A DNA stretch of 13,489 bases, from the NCBI GenBank assembly GCA_964447275.1, contig CAYURI010000017.1:1-13489 (forward strand), given 5' to 3'. Positions 1 to 5,790 of this stretch are shown here, in pieces. The translations under genes and the position numbers were made by a program. The notes under the pieces are model-generated. The model searched no databases. It was not told the origin of the DNA and saw only the letters and a list, made by a program, of their open reading frames with translations. Within the stretch, counting starts at the first letter, position 1, and every line of letters starts with the position of its first letter. This DNA is from DAOSVX01 sp964447275 (GTDB lineage Bacteria > Bacillota_I > Bacilli_A > RF39 > UBA660).

Positions 1-602
1 TAGCTAAAATGCAAACTAGAGCTGTTATTGAAGCAGCAATAAACGTTAACAAAGAAGGCTTAAATGTTATTCCGGAAATTATGATTCCTTTAGTTGGTGA
101 AGTAAAAGAATTAAAATATGTTAAAAATATCGTCTGTGAAACAGCCGATGAAATAATTAAAAACGCTGGTGTTAAATTAACATATCAAGTTGGTACGATG
201 ATTGAAATTCCAAGAGCAGCTTTAACTGCTGATGAAATAGCTAAAGAAGCAGAATTCTTCTCTTTTGGTACTAATGATTTAACCCAAATGACATATGGGT
301 TTTCAAGAGATGATGCAGGCAAATTCTTAAATGACTATTATACAAAACAAATATTAGAATCAGATCCATTTGCCAAATTAGATCAAATAGGTGTTGGTAA
401 ACTAGTTAAAATGGCTGCTGAATTAGGTAGACAAGCTAGACCAGACTTACATTTAGGTATATGCGGAGAACATGGTGGTGAACCAAGTTCAGTAGAATTC
501 TGTCATAGAATAGGACTAGATTATGTGTCTTGTTCGCCATACAGAGTTCCACTTGCCAGACTTGCAGCTGCTCAAGCAGTTATTAAAGAAAACGAGAAAT
601 AA
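1..602 (+). CDS. ppdK: pyruvate, phosphate dikinase, C-terminal part (5' end outside the window)
   Basis: This cytosolic enzyme interconverts pyruvate, ATP and phosphate with PEP, AMP and PPi. In many anaerobes it replaces or complements pyruvate kinase. Only the last ~200 residues of a normally ~870-residue protein are present. The frame is already open at base 1, so the ATG at 9 is an internal Met. The fragment is the C-terminal TIM-barrel (PEP/pyruvate) domain. Counting from that Met, GTMIEIPRAAL (62-72) carries the metal-binding Glu66, FFSFGTNDLTQ (83-93) carries Asn89-Asp90, and GICGEHGGEPSS (150-161) carries the catalytic Cys152. It ends with the usual SPYRVPLARLAAAQA. Similarity to the Clostridium symbiosum enzyme, as I recall that sequence, is high throughout. 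The reading frame is intact, and a terminator overlaps the stop codon. The identification is very secure, but N-terminal domain content cannot be judged. Confidence 0.97.
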   Translation, partial: AKMQTRAVIEAAINVNKEGLNVIPEIMIPLVGEVKELKYVKNIVCETADEIIKNAGVKLTYQVGTMIEIPRAALTADEIAKEAEFFSFGTNDLTQMTYGFSRDDAGKFLNDYYTKQILESDPFAKLDQIGVGKLVKMAAELGRQARPDLHLGICGEHGGEPSSVEFCHRIGLDYVSCSPYRVPLARLAAAQAVIKENEK

Positions 603-617
603 TATCTCGTTTTTTTA
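589..617 (+). terminator. intrinsic terminator of ppdK
   Basis: The arms ACGAGA (592-597) and TCTCGT (605-610) enclose a 7-base loop and are followed by a run of seven T. Flanking A/T pairs lengthen the stem. The hairpin overlaps the ppdK stop codon (600-602). Confidence 0.85.
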
Positions 618-634
618 TTTTGTTGTGATATACT
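606..634 (+). promoter_or_regulatory. promoter of thyX-tmk (extended -10)
   Basis: TGATATACT at 626-634 is an extended -10 (TGn plus TATACT). The matching -35 position (606-611) lies in the 3' arm and T-run of the ppdK terminator and is a poor match, so the promoter would depend on the TGn element. The strong ribosome site GGGAGAGG (644-651) stands 6 bases before the ATG at 658. Confidence 0.6.
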
Positions 635-657
635 TTAAATAATGGGAGAGGTAAATT

Positions 658-2079
658 ATGAAAGTAAAATTATTATTTGCATGTAACAAAAAATCAGTTG
701 AAGAAAGAACTAAAATAGTGGCGACAGCTGGCAAATTATCAAGATTTCCTGGTACAGTAACTGAAGTATATAAATCTAGTACAGATTATGAAAAAAACAA
801 AAAGTTTATTGAAAGAGTAATTGCGATGGGTCATGATTCTATTACTGATCATGATTATTTAGTATTTGCTTTAGAAAATGCAACACCTATGGTAGAACAA
901 ATAATTATTCAAGAAAGATTTTCATCTTTTACAATAAAATCAAGAAGAGAAGTTAATTTTGCCAATGTTGGTTTTGTAACACCAGACTTTAGAGATAAAA
1001 ACTATCATATATTACCCAATAATAAAGAACTACAAAAAATGTATAAAAAACACATGAAATTTTTATTTAAATCTTACCAAGAATTTGTTGATTTAGGTAT
1101 TAAAACTGAAGATGCCAGGTTTTCTCTTCCTTATTCTTTTCACGGCAATATTATTATGGGTGTAGATGCTCATGTACTTAAAAACTGGATTATAAAATTA
1201 ACTAAAGGCAAAGAAAGTAAAATAGCTGAATTAAAAGAGTTAGGTGATAAACTTTATAAAATAATGGAAAATTATGTTCCATATTTAAAAGAAGTAATAG
1301 ATAATTATAAAATCAGTGATAAAGACGAAGTAGAAGAACTATTAAACACCTGTATAAAAAATAAAGAATATAAAATATTAGATAAAGTTAATATGATATC
1401 TTATACTAAAGAAGCTGATAAATTAATAATTTTGTCTGCTTTAATGAGAGTATATAGCTATAGTTATGAGCAAGCTTTAAGAGAATATGAAGAGCTTGAA
1501 AACAATCAAGAGTTACAACGCCAAATAATGTTAGAATCAAGTAAAACATTTGATAAAAGAGAATTAAAACAAGTTCATTTTGGTTTTCAGTTTTCGATGT
1601 CTTTATCTGTTTTAACCCATTATACGCGTCATCGTACGCACCCAATTTTAATCCCTGATTTTATTCCTATTAAAGATTTAAATCAATATAAAATACCGCC
1701 ATCAATTGCAAATGTAGCTAAAGAAAAATATATTGAAATGTTTAATAAAAATATTAATATGTATGAAAAATTCAAAGCTTATAATATCTGTGAAGAAGAT
1801 TTAGTATACTTTTATTTAGGAGGGAATGCTTTAAATATTACAACTAATTTTGATGGTGGAACATTTGCTCATATTATGAGACTTAGAATATGTAATAAAG
1901 CCCAATGGGAGACAAGAAATTGGGCTTATCAAATGCGTGATTTAGTAAGAGAAGTGGCACCAATATATGGAACTATATTAGGTTCTGATTGCGAAATATT
2001 TAAGACTTGCAAAGAAGGCAAAGAAAGCTGCGGTAAAATCAATTTATTAAATAAAGGAGATAACAATGAAAAAAGGTAA
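658..2079 (+). CDS. thyX: tandem-domain ThyX-like flavin-dependent thymidylate synthase
   Basis: The predicted reaction is FAD/NADPH-dependent methylation of dUMP to dTMP with methylene-tetrahydrofolate. At 473 aa the protein is about twice the size of a usual ThyX (~220-250 aa) and looks like two ThyX folds in tandem. In the N-half, HDSITDHD (59-66) matches the HxSxxEH element. The following QER-x7-S-R-R (85-97) matches the RHR-x7-S-x-R signature but has lost the first Arg and the His. In the C-half, RHR is intact (324-326), but the residue seven further on is Asp334 rather than Ser. The typical C-terminal LR...AQWETR element follows (409-420), and Cys446, Cys451 and Cys458 lie near the end of an unusual tail. 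The product of the next gene, a dTMP kinase, supports the role. Membership of the ThyX superfamily is fairly certain; catalytic activity is inferred. Confidence 0.82.
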   Translation: MKVKLLFACNKKSVEERTKIVATAGKLSRFPGTVTEVYKSSTDYEKNKKFIERVIAMGHDSITDHDYLVFALENATPMVEQIIIQERFSSFTIKSRREVNFANVGFVTPDFRDKNYHILPNNKELQKMYKKHMKFLFKSYQEFVDLGIKTEDARFSLPYSFHGNIIMGVDAHVLKNWIIKLTKGKESKIAELKELGDKLYKIMENYVPYLKEVIDNYKISDKDEVEELLNTCIKNKEYKILDKVNMISYTKEADKLIILSALMRVYSYSYEQALREYEELENNQELQRQIMLESSKTFDKRELKQVHFGFQFSMSLSVLTHYTRHRTHPILIPDFIPIKDLNQYKIPPSIANVAKEKYIEMFNKNINMYEKFKAYNICEEDLVYFYLGGNALNITTNFDGGTFAHIMRLRICNKAQWETRNWAYQMRDLVREVAPIYGTILGSDCEIFKTCKEGKESCGKINLLNKGDNNEKR

Positions 2080-2755
2080 ACTAATAGTTATTGAAGGAAC
2101 TGATTGTTCAGGAAAAGAAACTCAAACAGATTTATTACTTGAAGCGCTAGAAAATGATGGATTTTCGTTTTTTCGTTTTAGCTTCCCAAATTATGCATCA
2201 CCAACTGGAAGAATAGTTGGCGGGCCATATCTTGGTAAGAGCTATATATGTGATGGCTGGTTTCCAGAAGAAGCTCCAAATGTTGATTCAAAAGTTTCCT
2301 CTTTATATTATGCAGCTGATCGAAAATATAATATTCCTGAAATAAATAAGCATTTAGAAAAAGGTATTAATGTTTTGTTGGATAGATATTCCTTTTCCAA
2401 TATGGCTCATCAAGGTGGGAAATTAGATGATGCTAAGAAACGAAATGAAATGTTTAAATGGATCGAAAAGCTAGAGTTTGAATTGTTAGAACTACCAAAG
2501 CCAGATATAAAAATATTTTTACATATGCCATATGAAGCTTCTTTAATATTAAAAAAGAGTCGAGGTTTGAAAGAAGATATGGATCAAAATGAAAAAAATG
2601 AGCATCATTTAAGAAATGCTGAACAAGCTTATATAGAACTAGCTAAAGAGTATAATTTTTATACAATTGAATGCGCTAGCGGTGATAATATCAAAACTAT
2701 TGAAGAAATTCATCATGAAGTTTATGAGATTGTTAAAAGAGAGTTAACAAAATAG
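2066..2755 (+). CDS. tmk: thymidylate (dTMP) kinase
   Basis: This kinase phosphorylates dTMP to dTDP with ATP in the cytosol, the step after ThyX. The 229-aa protein shows the P-loop at 11-19 (GTDCSGKET), the FPNY segment after the first strand (40-43), and the DRY motif at 106-108 followed by SNMAHQGGK (111-119), a likely dTMP-contacting segment. A lid-like basic region with KKSRG lies at 163-167. The residue after the P-loop lysine is Glu18, where Ser or Thr is usual, with Thr19 next. The sequence resembles a dTMP-kinase subgroup I recall from Clostridia and viruses more than the E. coli type, and its YLGKSYICDGWFPEEAP insert (55-71) fits that group. The start is fixed by AAAGGAG at 2053-2059, and the gene overlaps thyX by 14 bases, so the two are probably translationally coupled. 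Confidence 0.92.
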   Translation: MKKGKLIVIEGTDCSGKETQTDLLLEALENDGFSFFRFSFPNYASPTGRIVGGPYLGKSYICDGWFPEEAPNVDSKVSSLYYAADRKYNIPEINKHLEKGINVLLDRYSFSNMAHQGGKLDDAKKRNEMFKWIEKLEFELLELPKPDIKIFLHMPYEASLILKKSRGLKEDMDQNEKNEHHLRNAEQAYIELAKEYNFYTIECASGDNIKTIEEIHHEVYEIVKRELTK

Positions 2756-2772
2756 TATTTATTTGTTATAAT
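2744..2772 (+). promoter_or_regulatory. promoter of the PfkB-family kinase gene
   Basis: TTAACA (2744-2749) and TATAAT (2767-2772) are 17 bases apart, with TG at 2764-2765 giving an extended -10. The -35 lies inside the 3' end of tmk, so the kinase gene has its own promoter. There is no obvious terminator between tmk and this gene, so read-through is also possible. The ribosome site AAGGGTG is at 2785-2791. Confidence 0.75.
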
Positions 2773-2796
2773 TAAAGAGAATAAAAGGGTGATAGA

Positions 2797-3699
2797 ATGA
2801 AAATATTATGTGTTGGTCATAGTTCTTATGACATTACAATCCCAATTGATACATATCCAGTTGAAAATACTAAGTATCGTTTACAAAAAGCCGCTGAAGG
2901 TGGCGGTGGTCCAGCAGGTAATGCTGCTTATTTATTAGGCAAATGGGGCGAAGAAGTATATTATTCTGGAGTAATTGGTAATGATGTTTTTGGGCAAAGA
3001 ATAAAAAAAGAATTAGAAAGTGTTAAAGTTGATACACATTTAGTGGAAACAACTTATAAAAATGATACCCCAATTTCTTTAATTTTAGTTAATAAAGAAA
3101 ATGGTAGTAGAACTTTATTTAATATTGTTGATGAATATACCCCATTAACTAAGCATGATGTTGACTTTATTCCTGATATTATTTTAGTTGATGGTCATGA
3201 TTATGTGGCATCAAAAGAAATATTAGATAAATATTCTAAAGCCATATCAGTAATTGATGCAGGCAGAATTACTCCAGAATTACTAGATCTATGTAAAAGA
3301 TGCAAATATATTGTTTGTTCTAAAGGTTTTGCTGAAACAGTTACTAACATGAAATTTAATTATGATGATAAAAACACTTTAGTCCAAATATATCAAATGC
3401 TTGCTGATAAATATGAAGACAAAATATTGGTTATTACTTTAGAAGAACACGGTGCTTTATACAGCGCTAATGGTATTATTAAATTAATGCCAGCCTTAAA
3501 AGTAGAAGCTAAAGATACTACTGGAGCAGGTGATATATTCCACGGGGCTTTTGTTTATGGCTTATCTAAAGGATTTGATATTGAAAAAATAGTTAAGTAT
3601 GCTAATATTGCAGCCGGCATTTCAGTAACAAGAATAGGGGCTAGACAAAGCATTCCTAGTTTGAATGAAGTGGAAGCCGAATACTTAAAAAATAACTAA
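2797..3699 (+). CDS. PfkB/ribokinase-family sugar or nucleoside kinase
   Basis: This is a cytosolic ATP-dependent kinase of the ribokinase fold. At 300 aa it has normal family length. The N-terminal strand and substrate loop read ILCVGHSSYDITIPID (3-18), and the first PfkB signature is GGGGPAGNAA at 35-44. The second signature, DTTGAGDIFHGAF (240-252), contains the anion hole and the catalytic base Asp246. VTRIGARQSIPS near the C-terminus (278-288) is the usual closing segment. The substrate cannot be read from the sequence: ribose, fructose, a sugar phosphate or a nucleoside are all possible. The location after thyX-tmk would fit a nucleoside substrate, but the gene has its own promoter, so that link is weak. 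The family is certain and the substrate unknown. Confidence 0.9.
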   Translation: MKILCVGHSSYDITIPIDTYPVENTKYRLQKAAEGGGGPAGNAAYLLGKWGEEVYYSGVIGNDVFGQRIKKELESVKVDTHLVETTYKNDTPISLILVNKENGSRTLFNIVDEYTPLTKHDVDFIPDIILVDGHDYVASKEILDKYSKAISVIDAGRITPELLDLCKRCKYIVCSKGFAETVTNMKFNYDDKNTLVQIYQMLADKYEDKILVITLEEHGALYSANGIIKLMPALKVEAKDTTGAGDIFHGAFVYGLSKGFDIEKIVKYANIAAGISVTRIGARQSIPSLNEVEAEYLKNN

Positions 3700-3702
3700 C
3701 AG

Positions 3703-3730
3703 TAGCCTTAAAATTGACTTTTTAAGGCTA
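3703..3730 (+). terminator. 11-bp inverted repeat after the kinase gene, possible terminator
   Basis: The arms TAGCCTTAAAA (3703-3713) and TTTTAAGGCTA (3720-3730) pair perfectly over 11 bp around a 6-base loop, TTGACT. No proper T-run follows, so termination could be weak. The loop is also the -35 box of the next promoter, so the repeat may instead act as an operator. Confidence 0.55.
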
Positions 3731-3742
3731 TTATGATATAAT
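3714..3742 (+). promoter_or_regulatory. promoter of the 139-aa protein gene, -35 in a hairpin loop
   Basis: TTGACT (3714-3719) and TATAAT (3737-3742) are separated by 17 bases, and TG at 3734-3735 extends the -10. This is one of the best consensus promoters in the window. Its -35 is exactly the loop of the inverted repeat 3703-3730. Transcription should start near 3749. Confidence 0.8.
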
Positions 3743-3775
3743 GACCTCGCAAATAAATAAGGGGGTTTTTTATTT

Positions 3776-4195
3776 ATGGCAAGTTTTGTTTTAGATTATA
3801 TAAATGAAAATGAGTTTAAAAAATTAGAAAGAGCATTAAAAAAATATAACATGTTAGCTTATAAGAAATTAAACTTTGATTTTTATCCATCTTTAAGAGA
3901 TGGTAAGTTTGTTGGTGAATTAGTTAGTCAAAGTAAAAAAGATAATTCTTTTACTTATGAATTAAAATTACCAAGTGATCATATGTTTAGTCAAGTTCAT
4001 GGTGATGTTAAATTACATTATACAGTTTATGCAAAAGATAATACGGTAATGCTAAATAATATTACACCATCAAACATCTTACTAGAAGGTCATAAATCAG
4101 AGCTAACAACCTATAAAGGTATTATGATATCTAAGGCTAATGCTGAAAAAGACATGTTTAAAATCGATTTATTAAATGCCTTACAAAATAAGTAG
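3776..4195 (+). CDS. uncharacterised 139-aa protein
   Basis: I do not recognise this protein. It is a short soluble protein with no signal peptide and no membrane segment. The first ~30 residues are helical and charged (NENEFKKLERALKKYN), and the middle (32-95) alternates hydrophobic and polar residues as in a beta-rich domain (FDFYPS, KFVGELVSQ, FTYELKL, DVKLHYTVYA). The C-terminal ~25 residues are again helical and lysine-rich. The start is supported by AAGGGGG at 3759-3765, ten bases before the ATG. The leader around it can fold: ATAAATA (3753-3759) pairs with TATTTAT (3771-3777), placing the G-run in the loop and the start codon at the stem edge. It has its own strong promoter and a good terminator, so it is a monocistronic, probably well-expressed gene. 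Confidence 0.8.
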   Translation: MASFVLDYINENEFKKLERALKKYNMLAYKKLNFDFYPSLRDGKFVGELVSQSKKDNSFTYELKLPSDHMFSQVHGDVKLHYTVYAKDNTVMLNNITPSNILLEGHKSELTTYKGIMISKANAEKDMFKIDLLNALQNK

Positions 4196-4213
4196 AAATA
4201 CTTATTTTTTCTT
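4185..4213 (+). terminator. intrinsic terminator of the 139-aa protein gene
   Basis: AAAATAAGTA (4185-4194), a GAAA tetraloop, and TACTTATTTT (4199-4208) form a perfect 10-bp stem followed by T residues. The 5' arm includes the last codons and stop of the gene. Confidence 0.85.
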
Positions 4214-4223
4214 GTAAAAAATA

Positions 4224-4252
4224 TTGCAACATTTTTTATCTTGTGTTATTAT
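4224..4252 (+). promoter_or_regulatory. promoter of the tRNA(CAT)-tRNA-Leu pair
   Basis: TTGCAA (4224-4229) and TATTAT (4247-4252) are 17 bases apart, with TG at 4244-4245. The tRNA begins 14 bases after the -10. Confidence 0.7.
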
Positions 4253-4265
4253 TACTTATGTCGAT

Positions 4266-4342
4266 GGACCTCTAGCTCAGTTGGTTAGAGCATCCGGCTC
4301 ATAACCGGGCGGTCGTAGGTTCGAGCCCTACGAGGTCCACCA
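4266..4342 (+). tRNA. tRNA with CAT anticodon, probably tRNA-Ile2 (lysidine type), otherwise elongator tRNA-Met
   Basis: A complete 77-nt cloverleaf with encoded CCA: acceptor GGACCTC/GAGGTCC, D-arm GCTC/GAGC, anticodon stem TCCGG/CCGGG with loop CTCATAA (anticodon CAT at 4300-4302), T-stem GTAGG/CCTAC and T-loop TTCGAGC. The G1-C72 pair rules out initiator tRNA. C4-G69 and C5-G68 are the acceptor pairs known to mark tRNA-Ile2 for lysidine formation by TilS, and from memory the whole sequence resembles the Bacillus tRNA-Ile2. That makes AUA-reading Ile more likely than Met, but the choice is an inference. Confidence 0.93.
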
Positions 4343-4347
4343 CTTAT

Positions 4348-4432
4348 GCAGGTATGGCGGAACTGGTAGACGCACTAGCCTTAGGAGCTAGCGGAGAAAT
4401 CCTTGGGGGTTCAAGTCCCTTTACCTGCACCA
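4348..4432 (+). tRNA. tRNA-Leu(TAG)
   Basis: An 85-nt class II tRNA with encoded CCA. The acceptor is GCAGGTA/TACCTGC, the anticodon stem CTAGC/GCTAG, and the loop CTTAGGA has anticodon TAG at 4382-4384 for the CUN box. A long variable arm follows (GGAGAAATCC). The T-stem has two G-U pairs at its base. It lies 5 bases after the preceding tRNA and is transcribed with it. Confidence 0.96.
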
Positions 4433-4442
4433 ATAGAAATAT

Positions 4443-4464
4443 CAACTCTTAGGAGTTGTTTTTT
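4443..4464 (+). terminator. terminator of the tRNA(CAT)-tRNA-Leu unit
   Basis: CAACTC (4443-4448) and GAGTTG (4453-4458) form a 6-bp stem with a 4-base loop, followed by six T. Confidence 0.85.
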
Positions 4465-4465
4465 A

Positions 4466-4494
4466 TTGTATATTAATAAATTAAGTATTATACT
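4466..4494 (+). promoter_or_regulatory. promoter of the 303-aa/95-aa gene pair
   Basis: TTGTAT (4466-4471) and TATACT (4489-4494) are spaced by 17 bases, starting immediately after the tRNA terminator. AGAAGGAG (4501-4508) is a strong ribosome site for the ATG at 4518. Confidence 0.5.
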
Positions 4495-4517
4495 TTTTTT
4501 AGAAGGAGTTATTAACT

Positions 4518-5429
4518 ATGTCTAATTTAAATAATGAAACTTTAGAAACAAATATTTATGAAATTTGTCAAAGAAAACAACTGGTCTATGAATATGGGCT
4601 AGAATATTGGCGACAACATATTGCTGATCTTAAAAAAAATAACGAATCAGAATATAAAAGATGGGAAGGAATGGAAATTTGGGAAGAAAGAAGATACAAA
4701 GCTCAAATAATAAGAGAAAAAATAATGGGAATAGCTAAAAAAGCTTTTATCCATTCTGAAGAAGAGAAGCAACAATTATTACAAGGATTGTTGGCCTATA
4801 CCAATGGTGATAGTAGTAAAGCCCAAGCTTTATATGAAGAATTTGATGCGATTGGCCATAGTAAAGATTTTTTTGTAAAAGAGCCAATAAATGATGTTTC
4901 AAATGATTTACCACACATTGATAATTCAGAGGTAATAAAAAATATACCTAAAAAACAAGGCTTTTTTGCTAAACTTTTCCAAAAAAAGGAAAATAAAGTC
5001 GAAGCAGAACCAGTTATTCCTCCTGAGGTACAATTAAATCCTGATCAAGATGCATATTTTATGACGGAAATAAAAAAATATGAAGCAATGGAATTTGCAC
5101 AAAAGATAGAGACAAAAAAACTTATAAAAGCATATATATTTTTAACTGCACTTGCTGTTGCTGCTAGTTTCATAATAATAACTTCGTCTGCCACTGTGTT
5201 GCAAAGAATTATTTTTGCTTTAATTGAACTTGGCTGGGGTGCTTTAAGTATTTTTGGACTTATTAAAGCTATTGAAGATCGCACAATTTTAAAAGTATCA
5301 AAAGAAACTCTTCAAAAAATACGTGAGGATTTAAGTAAAAACGAAAAAACTTGCCTTGACACAACTATTGAAGATGTCAACACCGAGTCAGAAGTACAAG
5401 AACAACCGGAAGGTGGGCTAGGAAGATGA
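4518..5429 (+). CDS. uncharacterised protein with a central membrane anchor (two helices)
   Basis: I do not recognise this 303-aa protein. Residues 1-120 are charged and largely helical, rich in Glu, Lys and aromatic residues, with short Trp-containing segments (EYWRQHIADL, YKRWEGMEIWEERRY). Residues 121-180 form a low-complexity Lys/Glu/Pro linker containing KKQGFFAKLFQKKENK. Two hydrophobic helices follow at about 203-223 and 228-250. The C-terminal ~50 residues are polar and acidic. There is no signal peptide, so both ends are probably cytoplasmic with the hairpin in the membrane. AGAAGGAG nine bases upstream fixes the start, and the gene overlaps the next one by ATGA, so they are translationally coupled. 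Parts of the family could be adaptor or secretion-related, but no motif supports a specific role. Confidence 0.85.
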   Translation: MSNLNNETLETNIYEICQRKQLVYEYGLEYWRQHIADLKKNNESEYKRWEGMEIWEERRYKAQIIREKIMGIAKKAFIHSEEEKQQLLQGLLAYTNGDSSKAQALYEEFDAIGHSKDFFVKEPINDVSNDLPHIDNSEVIKNIPKKQGFFAKLFQKKENKVEAEPVIPPEVQLNPDQDAYFMTEIKKYEAMEFAQKIETKKLIKAYIFLTALAVAASFIIITSSATVLQRIIFALIELGWGALSIFGLIKAIEDRTILKVSKETLQKIREDLSKNEKTCLDTTIEDVNTESEVQEQPEGGLGR

Positions 5430-5713
5430 ATATAGATATAAAAGATCTTATAACTCTTAGTAATGATATAGAATATATAGTTGCTAGTAAAGTTTTATAT
5501 GAAGGGAACACTTACTATTATTTAATTAACCAAAATAATGTTACTGATATTAAATTTTGCTATACTAAACCAGATAATGAAAAATTATTTTTAGAGAGTA
5601 AAGACAAAGAAATAAATACTAAGTTATTACCTTTATTTATAAAAGAAGCTAAAAAAGCCATACCTGATTTATTTAAAGATTTTAAAGAATTAGATGATAT
5701 CGAAGTAGAATAA
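5426..5713 (+). CDS. uncharacterised 95-aa protein, faint DUF1292-like pattern
   Basis: A small soluble acidic protein coupled to the gene before it through an ATGA overlap, with GGTGGGCTAGGAAG upstream acting as ribosome site. Its N-half has the pattern 'short beta strands around a GNTYYYLINQNN turn' (residues 28-39), then KPDNEKLFLESKDKE, which loosely recalls DUF1292 proteins, small Bacillota proteins of unknown role. The C-half (65-90) is an amphipathic helix ending in an acidic tail (ELDDIEVE). The resemblance is by eye only. Since it is produced together with the anchored protein upstream, a physical partnership is plausible. It ends in a strong terminator that overlaps its last codons. 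Confidence 0.75.
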   Translation: MNIDIKDLITLSNDIEYIVASKVLYEGNTYYYLINQNNVTDIKFCYTKPDNEKLFLESKDKEINTKLLPLFIKEAKKAIPDLFKDFKELDDIEVE

Positions 5714-5732
5714 GTTATTATTCTATTTTTTT
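5706..5732 (+). terminator. terminator of the 303-aa/95-aa gene pair
   Basis: TAGAATAA (5706-5713) and TTATTCTA (5718-5725) pair perfectly over 8 bp with a GTTA loop and are followed by seven T. The stop codon is inside the 5' arm. Confidence 0.88.
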
Positions 5733-5734
5733 AT

Positions 5735-5763
5735 TTGACATTATAAATAAATCATTGTATTTT
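5735..5763 (+). promoter_or_regulatory. promoter of the ABC transporter operon
   Basis: Consensus TTGACA (5735-5740), a 17-base spacer, and TATTTT (5758-5763). It begins two bases after the previous terminator's T-run. Confidence 0.65.
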
Positions 5764-5790
5764 AAGGGTGCACTATCAAAAGGAGAATTT

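Noticed and set aside
1406..1645. Minus-strand open frame of 79 codons within thyX
   Set aside because: It is antisense to a well-supported coding region, with no ribosome site and a low-complexity product; a frame shadow in AT-rich DNA. The same applies to 5045-5284, 6108-6314, 10526-10747 and 12392-12628.
658..3699. Prophage or virus-derived nucleotide-synthesis cassette (ThyX plus virus-like dTMP kinase)
   Set aside because: There are no phage structural, integrase or replication genes, composition matches the surroundings, and the genes sit between ordinary metabolic genes.
5755..5790. Earlier in-frame ATG of the ABC ATPase gene, adding 12 residues
   Set aside because: It lies between the -35 and -10, before the probable transcript start, and has no ribosome site, whereas AAAAGGAG stands just before the ATG at 5791.
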